Assembly: GCF_026339735.1 (NCBI RefSeq) | Contig: NZ_JAPEQG010000002.1 | Coordinates: 372,001 to 436,000 of the forward strand | DNA: 64,000 nucleotides | Source of the DNA: Streptomyces sp. NBC_01669 | GTDB lineage: Bacteria > Actinomycetota > Actinomycetes > Streptomycetales > Streptomycetaceae | Reading direction: 5' to 3' | In this document: positions 17,576 to 25,713 of the stretch, in pieces | How the letters are laid out: every line of letters begins with the position of its first letter | Numbering within the stretch: the stretch's first letter is position 1 | Position numbers and translations under genes: made by a program | The notes under the pieces: generated by a model | Told to the model about the DNA's origin: nothing | The model's database searches: none | Seen by the model: the letters and a program-made list of their open reading frames with translations, nothing else

Positions 17576-18150
17576 CGGTCTCCTCCTCGTGTCACTACGG
17601 TCACGGTCCGGGTCCGGCCGGGCTCGAACTCGGCCGAGGTCCCAGCCGGAAGGTCCAGCCGGTGGCCCCGGGCGGCCTCGCGGTCGAAGTCGAGGGCCTT
17701 GTTCGCCTCCTCCAATGGGAAGTGGGAGGAGACCCAGACCGGCCGCGGCCCCCGGTTGGTGACGGCGAGGGTCTTACGGGGGCGGCCGGGGGCGAGCTCC
17801 GTCTTCCCCTCAGCGACCAGCACACCTCCGGGGCCCGTCGCGCTGGCGGGCCCGAACGGCTCGGGCACATGGACCAGGGCGGAGCCGTGCGGGAAGAGGG
17901 CTTCGACCTGAAGGCTGGGCACGGCCTCCGCGACGCCCGGCAGCAGCCGGTGCCGCGCCACGATGCCCTGGGCACGTTCGACCACGGTCTCCAGCGGCCT
18001 ACCGTCCCAGGCCATCTCCAGAATCTCGTCGCACACCAAGGCGATGGCCTCGGTCATACCGAGCAGCGCACCACGAGCCAGCCGCCGACGTGCGAGCTCG
18101 GCCGCCGCGAAGAGCGTCAACCGCTCCTGTTCGCGTGGAGTCAGATGCAT
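17572..18150 (-). CDS. ureAB: fused urease gamma-beta subunit
   Basis: A 192-aa fusion of the small urease subunits. Residues 1-~95 are the gamma domain (MHLTPREQERLTLFAAAELA, RRLARGALLGMTEAIALVCDEILE). Residues ~100-192 are the beta domain (VTNRGPRPVWVSSHFPLEEANKAL, GHRLDLPAGTSAEFEPG). The classical gamma-beta order is kept without a separate start. It is the first gene of the operon, 126 bp from the divergent pucR-type gene, and its stop overlaps the alpha-subunit start. Fusion of gamma and beta is known in some actinobacterial second urease loci and in Helicobacter. Confidence 0.87.
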   Translation of the reverse strand: MHLTPREQERLTLFAAAELARRRLARGALLGMTEAIALVCDEILEMAWDGRPLETVVERAQGIVARHRLLPGVAEAVPSLQVEALFPHGSALVHVPEPFGPASATGPGGVLVAEGKTELAPGRPRKTLAVTNRGPRPVWVSSHFPLEEANKALDFDREAARGHRLDLPAGTSAEFEPGRTRTVTVVTRGGDR

Positions 18151-18245
18151 GGGCCGTTCCCTTGGAGATCATGCGCAGTCCGTCGGCTGCGCGGGGGCAT
18201 GCACAGACGATGCCTGGGGAGACGGCGTGCGAACAATAACGAAAA

Positions 18246-18264
18246 TGCTCCACAGTAAGGAGCA
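18246..18264. promoter_or_regulatory. palindrome in the divergent urease/pucR intergenic region
   Basis: TGCTCC, ACAGTAA, GGAGCA: 6-bp arms with a 7-base centre in the 126-bp gap between divergent genes. It is a plausible operator for the adjacent PucR-family protein. Its right arm also holds the purine-rich site before the regulator's ATG. Binding is inferred. Confidence 0.4.
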
Positions 18265-18276
18265 GATAATGGGCAC

Positions 18277-19491
18277 ATGCACAATCCACCGAATGCCGAT
18301 GACCTTGGCCGGGCCTCCGCCACGAGGCCGGGGGGTGATGTCGGTGCGCCGGTCCCCGCCGAGCTTCGGGCTCTCGTCCGCGACTGTCTGGACGAGCTGG
18401 ATGAACTAATCGGGCATTACGTCGCGGAGGTCTCGGCCTTCGACGACTACCGGTCGGTCGTCGCGCCCGACGACCTACGCGAGACCGCCCGTGCCTGCTT
18501 CGAACTGCTCCTTCGTCTGGTCGGCGGCCTTCCGGTACCCGACGACCTCCGTGAGGTCCCGGAGCGGCTGGGCCGCCGTCGGGCCCACCAGGGTGTGCCG
18601 CTGGAGCGGCTTCTCCAGGCGGTCCGCATGGACTTCCGGGTGCTGTGGACCGCGTTCCTGGAGCGCATCCAACCGGCCGATCTGCCTCAGTTGACGCGCG
18701 GTGCGGTGCGGGTGTGGGAAGCCGTGGAATTCCACACTGTGCACGTGCACGCCGCCTATCTGGACGAGGTCGCGGTCCTGGCCCGTGAGCGGGAGCGGGA
18801 GCGCACCGCGCTCATGGGCAGGCTGCTGTCGTCGGACGGCCGTGACCAGCAGCTGGTCGCGCAGGCGGCGACCCTGCTCCAGGTGAACGCGCAGTCGGAT
18901 TTCGCCGTGGTGATGGCACCGCCGGAAATGCAGCAGGGCCTGCGCAAGGCCGTCGCCGCACGACTCGCAGGGCAGGCCACCCACTTTCAGGATCACAACG
19001 GCATGCTGGTGCTTGTGGCCAAACTGCCGCACGCAGCGCGCACTCCGCCATCCGCCTGGTTGGACGGCGTGCCGTGCGCGGTCGGTCCGGTGGCGCACGG
19101 ACTGGCACGCGTTCCGGATGTGGTCCGCGTGACCGAGGCGATCGCCGCGACGCTGGACGGCCAGGTGAAGGACGCCGTGACACTGAGCAAGGCGTGGATG
19201 CCCGTAGCCGTGGCACGTCTGGGCGAGATCGGGGGGATGCTGGCCGACTCGGTGCTGTCCGGTCTGGATCCACTGCCTCCGCACGAGCGGGAGCGTCTGC
19301 TGAAAACCGTGATCGCGTACTGCGAATCCGGGTCGATCGCGGCGACCACCCGCGAGCTGTACTGCCACCGCAACACGGTGCTCAACCGACTGAGCCGGTT
19401 CACGCAGCTCACCGGCTACCAGCCGACCAGGCCGACAGAGGCGGCCACCGTACTGTTTGCCCTGCAGTGCGCCCGCGGGCGGACCGTCTGA
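18277..19491 (+). CDS. PucR-family transcriptional regulator
   Basis: A 404-aa regulator. Residues ~30-170 form an N-terminal helical sensor (DCLDELDELIGHYVAEVSAF, then HQGVPLERLLQAVRMDFRVLW), as in Streptomyces PucR proteins. A GGDEF-like middle follows. The C-terminal PucR helix-turn-helix reads KTVIAYCESGSIAATTRELY, then CHRNTVLNRLSRFTQLTG. This family controls purine, urea and amino-acid catabolism. It is divergent from the urease-amidohydrolase-permease operon and is the obvious candidate to control it. ATG at 18277 has an AAGGAG 14 bp upstream, slightly far. Confidence 0.87.
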   Translation: MHNPPNADDLGRASATRPGGDVGAPVPAELRALVRDCLDELDELIGHYVAEVSAFDDYRSVVAPDDLRETARACFELLLRLVGGLPVPDDLREVPERLGRRRAHQGVPLERLLQAVRMDFRVLWTAFLERIQPADLPQLTRGAVRVWEAVEFHTVHVHAAYLDEVAVLARERERERTALMGRLLSSDGRDQQLVAQAATLLQVNAQSDFAVVMAPPEMQQGLRKAVAARLAGQATHFQDHNGMLVLVAKLPHAARTPPSAWLDGVPCAVGPVAHGLARVPDVVRVTEAIAATLDGQVKDAVTLSKAWMPVAVARLGEIGGMLADSVLSGLDPLPPHERERLLKTVIAYCESGSIAATTRELYCHRNTVLNRLSRFTQLTGYQPTRPTEAATVLFALQCARGRTV

Positions 19492-19604
19492 GAGGGCGTT
19501 CGATAGGGGAACCCCCCCTATCTATCCGATCCGCGCTGCGGCGAGACGGACTTGTTTCCATGATCTCGTAGCGCGACACCTGGGTCATCGGCTTCGATCA
19601 TTCT

Positions 19605-20070
19605 GTGACTGAGCGACGTGCCTACCCTTCGGACCTCAAGGACGATCAATGGGAGCTCATCGAGCCGCTGTTGCTGGCGTGGCGAGCTGCCCGGGCCGAG
19701 GGCCGAGAGCCCACCACCGACCTGCGCGAGGTGGTCAACGCGGTCCTCTACGTTGCCCGGACGGGGGTGGCCTGGCGGTATCTGCCCCATGACTTCCCGC
19801 CGCACACCACGGTCTACGGCTACTTCCGGGCGTGGGAAGCGGACGGTACCGCCGAGGAGATTCACGACACTCTGCGTGAGCAGTTACGGAGGAAGAAGGG
19901 TCGCCGGATCCTGCCGACCGCCGCGGTGATCGACGCCCAGACGGCGAAGGCATCACCGAATGCGCCGGAGAGCACGCAAGGGTACGACGGTGGCAAGAGG
20001 ATCAAGGGCCGCAAGCGGCATATCGCCACTGACACGCTCGGGTTGCTGCTGGTTCTCATCATCACGGCCG
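19605..20070 (+). pseudogene. 3'-truncated IS5-family transposase
   Basis: GTG at 19605 opens VTERRAYPSDLKDDQWELIE, continuing with REVVNAVLYVARTGVAWRYLPHDFPPHTTVY. This is the IS5-family DUF4096 domain, followed by the first DDE strand region (AAVIDAQTAKASPNAP, GYDGGKRIKGRKRHIATDTLG). Similarity ends at about 20070, where an unrelated minus-strand gene begins. The last two catalytic residues and the right terminal repeat are missing, so the element is immobile. Confidence 0.8.
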
Positions 20071-20843
20071 CCGGCGTACATGCCGAACTGCTCGGTCGGA
20101 ATCTGCGCGCCGCCGGTGATGACATTGTCCTTCACGGTCACCTGTGTGGGCGTGCCCCCTGCTGGCCCGTTCAGGTTGATGCCGTCCTCCAGGTAGCGGG
20201 CCACGCTTACGTGGCTGACCCGCCCAAAGCCGGTGCTGCCCGCTGCCCCGTCCACCTGGATGAAGGCCGGCAGCCCGAAGACCACGCCTCGGCCGCTCGC
20301 CTGATCGTCCGGGCAGGACGGGTCGGGAGTGATGTCGGTGACTCGCGAGTCCGAGAGATCGAGCGTCGAGGCCTGGAGAGCGACAATGCCGCTGACGATC
20401 GGACCGCACGGGACCGGCCCAGTCACCGTGAACCCGGACATGCGGACGTGAGCGCCATGTGCGATCCGCACAACAGAGGCCACCGGCCGATTGTTGCCCG
20501 TTCTCGAGGCGTAGGGGGTGAGCGTCGCGGGCGACTTGCTGACCGGCGCGTGCTTGCCGACACCCTTGAGGCGCAGGTCCTTGCCGCTGACGACAACCTC
20601 TTCGGTGTACGTTCCGCTCCGGACGAGGATGGTGTCACCCGAGGCGGCCGCGTCCACGGCAGCTTGAATTGTTAGGTAGTCACGCGGCACCACGAGCGTC
20701 GATACCGCATGGGCAGCAGGCGCGATTCCCACCATGGCGCCCAGTGCCGCCAGGACTGACAGACAGACAAGAACGCTTCTTGTTCGGTGCCTGCACAGCT
20801 GCTCTCGTCTGTTCAAAACGCCCTTCACGGAAATCCTGTTCAT
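19953..20843 (-). pseudogene. secreted right-handed beta-helix protein, truncated by the IS5
   Basis: ATG at 20843 opens a signal peptide (hydrophobic core SVLVCLSVLAALGAMVG, cleavage near PAAHAVSTL). The body has parallel beta-helix coils of the NosD/pectate-lyase type: YLTIQAAVDAAASGDTILVRSGTYTEEVVV, and later a coil ending VSVARYLEDGINLNGP. Native sequence stops near 20071 (ITGGAQIPTEQFGMYAGG). The remaining ~40 codons are antisense IS5. Such proteins bind or cleave polysaccharides; no catalytic motif could be seen. The C-terminal coils are lost, so function is doubtful. Confidence 0.7.
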
Positions 20844-21039
20844 AAAAGGGGCGAAACGCTATTGCAGTTATCTAAATCCCATAGAAGGTGTCAGAAGTGG
20901 CGCACCCTGGGATCCAATCAAAGGCTGGCCCGTTTGGATCAGGCCTCACCTGAGCATCAAGATCGAGCCCGTTGCTGGGGAAGACCGATCGTCTGCTCCA
21001 TGGGTGTCGGCGGCTGTCTTCGCTTCGTACGTTGGCCGC

Positions 21040-21426
21040 ATGGGCAGGGACGGGTTTTCTCGGCTGCGGCTGGTCGCAGTCGCGAAGAACGACTCCAGGC
21101 CGCGGCTGTGCCGTGGGTGCGGCGGTCCGCTGATGCCGACGGCGAAGGCGACGGCGATGTTCTGCTCGTCCGCCTGCCGCTCGCGGCACTGGCGCCGGAT
21201 GCGGCGAGCGCGGGCGAGGACCGAGGCGGTAAAGGCCAGCGTGACGTCCAGCTGCCCGGAGTGCGGGACATCCTGGACGGTCGGCGTCGAACGTCCCGTC
21301 TCGGCAACATACTGCTCGCCCGTCACGCTTCCCTGGAAGCAGTCGGTCCAGGTGCCCCTCGCAAGGCCCCGACCGTCGCCATCATCCTCGACGGGAAGGG
21401 CGGACAGGAGGCCAGCACACTGGTGA
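21040..21426 (+). CDS. possible small zinc-ribbon protein
   Basis: From ATG 21040 (MGRDGFSRLRLVAV) the frame shows two cysteine clusters: CRGCGG...FCSSACRSRHW at residues ~25-50 and CPECGTSW...YCSP at ~70-90. They resemble paired treble-clef/zinc-ribbon fingers separated by a basic helix (RRMRRARART). After YCSP the sequence loses character, and a better-looking continuation (ILDGKGGQEASTLVIRGK) is in another frame. The gene may therefore be frameshifted. No family name can be given. Confidence 0.35.
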   Translation: MGRDGFSRLRLVAVAKNDSRPRLCRGCGGPLMPTAKATAMFCSSACRSRHWRRMRRARARTEAVKASVTSSCPECGTSWTVGVERPVSATYCSPVTLPWKQSVQVPLARPRPSPSSSTGRADRRPAHW

Positions 21427-21769
21427 TCCGCGGCAAGCACGTCCAACGTGCCACCGTGATGTGCGAGTTCGGGCGCGCCACGTGCGCCGGAGATCTGCCC
21501 CCGGCGACGGCGAGGGGTGATGCAGCACCCTCCAGGACACCCACTGTCCGGTTTGTCCGCTCGGGTGTGCCGGGGCAGGCGCATCGTGTATAACCGTTGC
21601 GCTGTGCGGCGGGAATGCGGGGTCCGAACTCCCCGCAGCCGAAGCACGATTGAGCCCCAAGGCCTCCGAAACCGTGCTGCCACCCCCTCGTTTCCCGTCC
21701 CACGACATGAACTGCCGTCGGCCCGCGGCCGGCCGCGGACACTGATCAGCTGCGTACGAGGGATGGGAT
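21427..21769. other. region upstream of the amidase gene
   Basis: No convincing gene; frames are low-quality. The last 60 bp should hold the promoter and ribosome site (GAGGGATGGG before ATG 21770) of the amidase. Confidence 0.25.
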
Positions 21770-23389
21770 ATGAGTCCGAGAGGAGCCCGCGCCAGGCGGG
21801 CGAACGGAAAGAAGCGCGCGGTCTGGCTGGCGGCGGGAGTCGTCGTCCTGGGAGGCACGGGTGTGACGGCCGTCGCCGTCTCGGGAGGTGGCGAGGACGC
21901 CGGGCCCGGTGACGGGTCGCGGCCGGCGAAGGCGCATGTGCTGGCCCTGGACGGCAAGGACCCGAAGAGGCGCGCGCTCCCGCGCACCGAGACGCAGACG
22001 TTCTCGCTCATCGGCGTCTCGTGGGAGGACAGCGGCGACACCTTCGAGGGCACCGCGCAGATACGTACCCGCAAGGCGGCCACCGGCGAGTGGAGCGAGT
22101 GGCGCGACCTCGACTTCGACGTACGGGCGCCGGAGTCCGCTGAGGGCGACGCGTCGGACGTGCGCGGCGCTTCGGAGCCGCTGTGGGTCGGCCCGTCGGA
22201 CGGGGTCGAGGCGCGGGTCGTCGCGGACGGCAAGGAGACCGCGGTGCCCGATGCACTCCGGCTCGACATGATCGACCCGGGCAAGACCGTCAAGGGCAAG
22301 GGCAACGGCGGCGACAAGGGGAGTGGGAAGGGGAACGGGAAGGGGAACGGCAAGCCCACCGCCTCCCCCGACGCCACGCCGGGGCCCTCCGATCCCGCGC
22401 CGACCGACGCGCCCACGACGGCCGCTCCGAGCGCCGATCCAGGCGATACGACAGGAGGCTCCGGCGGCGGCGAGGGCTCGCAGCCTCCCACCGACGAGCC
22501 GACGGGTTCGGCCAGTGCGCCCGAGGAGCCGGCTCCGTCCACCGCCCCGACCGAGTCCGCCCCTGGCACGGACCCGACGGAAGGAACGCCGGACGAGCCC
22601 ACCGGGGCTCCGACCGGGGCGCCCACAGACGAGCCCACCGGCCGGCCCTCGGCCGAGCCTCCCACCAGCGAGGCCCCCACGGACCCGACCCCCAGCACGG
22701 TGCCCACGGAGGAGCCCACCGGACCCGCTCCCACCACCGATCCGAGCGGCGCCCCCGAGCCCAGCGCCACCGCTCCGACCGCTCCCGCCATTGTCAGCCG
22801 TGCCGACTGGGGCGCGGACGAGTCGCTCGTCCAGGACCCGCCCGCGTACCTGAACAAGGTCGACGCCGTCTTCGTCCACCACACCGCCGGGACGAACGAC
22901 TACACCTGCGCCGACTCTCCGGCCATCATCCGCGCGATCCTCACGTTCCACGTGCAGACGAACGGCTGGAACGACATCGGCTACAACTTCTTCGTCGACA
23001 AGTGCGGCACGGTCTTCGAGGGCCGTGCGGGCGGCGTGGACCGGCCTGTGCTCGGGGCCCACACCTATGGATTCAACAGCTATTCCTCGGGCATCTCCCT
23101 GCTCGGCGACTACGAGAACGGCGGCACGCCGACGGCCGCGGCCAAGCAGGCCATCGCCGACCTGGCCGCCTGGAAGCTCGGTCTGCACGGCGTCGACCCG
23201 GAGGCGAAGGTGACGCTCACCGCCGCCGCCGACACCGGCGTGTGGACGAAGGGCCAGGCAGCCACTTTGAACACCGTCTCCGGACACCGCGACGGTTACG
23301 CCACGCTCTGCCCCGGCGCGAGCCTGTACTCCGCGCTCCCGGGGATCCGTTCGGCCGCTGGCAATTCCCCGTACGCCACCGGAAACTGA
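21770..23389 (+). CDS. peptidoglycan-recognition N-acetylmuramoyl-L-alanine amidase
   Basis: A 539-aa extracytoplasmic protein of the PGRP/amidase_2 class. Residues ~12-38 form a basic-flanked signal anchor (KKRAVWLAAGVVVLGGTG). Residues ~45-165 are a beta-rich N-terminal region (SLIGVSWEDSG, RTRKAATGEWSEWRDLDFD). Residues ~170-340 are a long low-complexity linker of Pro, Thr, Gly and Glu, suited to crossing the wall. Residues ~345-539 are the amidase: VSRADWGADE, VFVHHTAG (first Zn His), IGYNFFVDKCGTVFEGRAGG, GAHTYGFNS, and SGHRDGYATLCPG with the second His and Cys ligands. It would cleave the MurNAc-L-Ala bond. It is monocistronic, with its own hairpin terminator. Confidence 0.9.
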   Translation: MSPRGARARRANGKKRAVWLAAGVVVLGGTGVTAVAVSGGGEDAGPGDGSRPAKAHVLALDGKDPKRRALPRTETQTFSLIGVSWEDSGDTFEGTAQIRTRKAATGEWSEWRDLDFDVRAPESAEGDASDVRGASEPLWVGPSDGVEARVVADGKETAVPDALRLDMIDPGKTVKGKGNGGDKGSGKGNGKGNGKPTASPDATPGPSDPAPTDAPTTAAPSADPGDTTGGSGGGEGSQPPTDEPTGSASAPEEPAPSTAPTESAPGTDPTEGTPDEPTGAPTGAPTDEPTGRPSAEPPTSEAPTDPTPSTVPTEEPTGPAPTTDPSGAPEPSATAPTAPAIVSRADWGADESLVQDPPAYLNKVDAVFVHHTAGTNDYTCADSPAIIRAILTFHVQTNGWNDIGYNFFVDKCGTVFEGRAGGVDRPVLGAHTYGFNSYSSGISLLGDYENGGTPTAAAKQAIADLAAWKLGLHGVDPEAKVTLTAAADTGVWTKGQAATLNTVSGHRDGYATLCPGASLYSALPGIRSAAGNSPYATGN

Positions 23390-23413
23390 CGAGCACGACC
23401 ACCACGAACAACA

Positions 23414-23446
23414 GCGGCCGGAACCCTTCCACAGGGTCCCGGCCGC
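23414..23446. terminator. hairpin terminator of the amidase gene
   Basis: GCGGCCGGAACCC, a 7-base loop, GGGTCCCGGCCGC: a 13-position stem with one mismatch, 25 bp after the stop. Confidence 0.75.
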
Positions 23447-23577
23447 CTGGCGTCGCGCGACGCGATGTCAGATGCTGTGGACGCCGACTTCCCAGCCCGC
23501 CACCGTCGCCAACCTGATCAAGCAGGCCGCCACCGGCTGACCACACCCGAAGACCGCACCTGGCAGCGCCCGCCGGC

Positions 23578-23826
23578 CCGGGCGCGGCTGGCGAACGTAG
23601 CCGGGCAGAGCGGCAAGGAACATCGACTCCACCGCCCGGTTCAACCCCTCCACCGTGCCCTTGAGATGCGGGGTGCAGGCCGGGAGGTCCTCAACCGTGA
23701 CGTCGAGAGCGTTGAACGCGGCAGTCACCGTCCTCGACAAGAAGTCCTTGCCCCGGTCCACCCGCACCCGCTCCGGCAGCCCACCCTGCGGGCCAAACGG
23801 CCTCTCGCGCAGCACCGCCGCGCGCA
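23578..23826 (-). pseudogene. second fragment of the TnsB/Mu-like transposase
   Basis: About 249 bp nearly identical to 7918-8166. It encodes RPFGPQGGLPERVRVDRGKD through ACTPHLKGTVEGLNRAVES to ALPGYVRQPRPGR, so it carries the second Asp and the Glu of the triad but not the first. Both flanks differ from the first copy, showing independent truncation or recombination. Confidence 0.75.
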
Positions 23827-24017
23827 TGCGTGCCGGGGATCCCATTCTTCTTTCTCCGGACTACCAGATCGACGAGGTGCCGAGCCGGTACTTGTGCCGG
23901 TCGTCATGCGCCCGTCTCGCGCCGGAGACGACGCGGAACTACACGGACGACTACTGTCTGTTCTTCGACTTCCATCGAGGGCCCGGACGGTCCGGAGCCG
24001 TTGTGGCTGTGGCGTAA
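23827..24017 (+). pseudogene. N-terminal fragment of a tyrosine-recombinase-type integrase
   Basis: Plus-strand frame MRAGDPILLSPDYQIDEVPS, then RYLCRSSCARLAPETTRNYTDDYCLFFDF. This matches the start and SAM-like core-binding region of Streptomyces site-specific integrases (RYxxSxxARxxxxTxRNYxxDYxxFFDFL). Similarity ends abruptly, and no catalytic R...H-R...Y domain is present. It abuts the transposase fragment at 23826. Confidence 0.55.
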
Positions 24018-24136
24018 CGATCGTCGAGCGGGGCTGGGAGGCCGGTCGGGATGGACGAGGCTGCGCCGCCGGCCGGTAACTGCGCTGTCGCACCTGTCGG
24101 CTGACGCTGGATTGTGAGCGTCTGTCTTCCGGTCTT

Positions 24137-24787
24137 CTACTGCCCGGCGGGGGCATGGGGAGTGAGTCCGGGGGTGACCAGTCGGCTCTCGTATGCGATG
24201 GCCACGAGGTGGGCGCGGCTGGACGCGCCGAGTTTGTGCCTGATCCGGTTGATGTGCGTCTTGACTGTGAGGGGGCTGAGGCCCAGCAGCCGGGCGATGG
24301 CGTCGTTGTTGGGCTGGGTGGGGACGAGGGCGAGGACCTGGCGCTCTCGGTTGGAGAGCGATGCGAGTGCCGGAGGACTGAGGGGTGCCGAAGTCGCGTG
24401 GGTGGGGGCGGGTGAGATGACCATTCCGCCGCGGCTGACGAGGTCGAGGGCGGTGAAGAAGTGGTCGAGTTCGAGGTGCAGGCCGAGGATGCCGGTCACT
24501 CCTGCGCCCACAAGGAGGGCGAGGTCCGCCGGGGAGTTCCCGAGGAGGACGACTCGGGTCCGGGCGGCAGCCTGCCGCAGTGACTGCTGGGTCGCGACCG
24601 GTGGGACACCGGCGAGCTCCTGGGCTTCGATCAGGAGGATGTCGCTCCGTGTGGTGGCGAGGAAGGTGAGGGCCTCGGCAAAGGTGGGTGTCTGAGCCTG
24701 GAGGGTGAAGGTGGGGGATCCGTCGATGATGTGCGCGTAGGCGTCGCGTACGAGAGTGGCGCCGCCCGCGACGATTACCCGGTGCAT
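24137..24787 (-). CDS. LuxR-family response regulator
   Basis: A 216-aa regulator. ATG at 24787 opens MHRVIVAGGATLVRDAYAHI, a receiver-like domain lacking the usual acidic pair; the phosphorylation site reads DILLIEAQELAG, with Glu at the normal Asp position. It may therefore be an atypical receiver. The C-terminal HTH_LuxR is clear: LSNRERQVLALVPTQPNNDAIARLLGLS, then LTVKTHINRIRHKLGASS. It lies 68 bp downstream of the C-terminal MMPL segment's direction of travel and might have regulated that transporter. Confidence 0.85.
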   Translation of the reverse strand: MHRVIVAGGATLVRDAYAHIIDGSPTFTLQAQTPTFAEALTFLATTRSDILLIEAQELAGVPPVATQQSLRQAAARTRVVLLGNSPADLALLVGAGVTGILGLHLELDHFFTALDLVSRGGMVISPAPTHATSAPLSPPALASLSNRERQVLALVPTQPNNDAIARLLGLSPLTVKTHINRIRHKLGASSRAHLVAIAYESRLVTPGLTPHAPAGQ

Positions 24788-24854
24788 CGCCGTCCTTCGG
24801 GCAGATGGCAGGCCCGCGGCGCCGTGGCGGCCGCGGGCCTGAGAGGCGGGGGTG

Positions 24855-25677
24855 TCAGCGGTGCTCGTCCGAAGAGCCGGTGAAACTGGGCTCACGTTCG
24901 GCGATGGCGGGGGGCGGTGTGTGCCGGGTGAGGTTCTCGCCTTCGATGTCAACGCTGGGCAGGATGCGGTCGATCCAACCGGGCAGTGACCATGCTCGCT
25001 TGCCGAGGAGGGCCAGAACGGCGGGCACGATCGTCATGCGGACAATGAAGGCATCGAAGGCGACGGCGACCGCGAGCCCGAAGCCCAGTGCCTTGATCAT
25101 GGCGTCCTGGGAGCCGACGAAGCCGGCGAACACGGAGATCATGATGAGGGCTGCGGCGGTGACGACGGTGGCGCTGTGCTTGAACCCCGACTCGATCGCC
25201 GAGCGGGCATCAGCGCCGTGGACGTGGGCCTCGCGCATACGGGTCACCAAGAACACCTGGTAGTCCATGGCAAGGCCGAAGACGATACCGACCATGAGGA
25301 TGGGCATCAGACTCATGATGGGGCCAGTCTGTTCCAAGCCGACCAGATCCTTGAGCCATCCCCACTGGAAGACCGCGACGAGCGCGCCGAGGGAGGCCAG
25401 CACCGACAGCAGGAAGCCGAGGGCGGCCTTGACGGGCACGAGAATCGAGCGGAAGACCAGAATCAGCACGAGGACGGCCAGGCCGACGACGAGGGCCAGG
25501 TAGGGCGCGATCGCCGCGCTGAACTTGTCGGAGATGTCGATGTTGAGCGCCGTCGTACCGGTCACCAGGGAGCGGGCTCCGGTGTCCGACTCGATGTCAC
25601 TGGCCAGGGAACGGATGTCGTCGACGAGTTCCTTGGTCGCGTCGCTGCCCGGTGCGCTCTTGGGGATGACCGTGATG
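24855..25677 (-). pseudogene. MMPL-family transporter, C-terminal part
   Basis: The second half of an RND/MMPL exporter. It shows part of the periplasmic domain (ITVIPKSAPGSDATKELVDD), then helices 8-12 with the signature MPILMVGIVFGLAMDYQVFL followed by MREAHVHGADARSAI, and the final helix IVPAVLALLGKRAW before a cytoplasmic tail. The reading frame continues into 27510-28176 once the 1832-bp IS is removed (...PAADTA-T-ITVIPKS...). MMPL proteins export lipids, pigments or drugs. Confidence 0.85.
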
Positions 25678-25713
25678 GTGACTCCTCCACCCCGTGAACG
25701 GGGTGGCTTCTCG

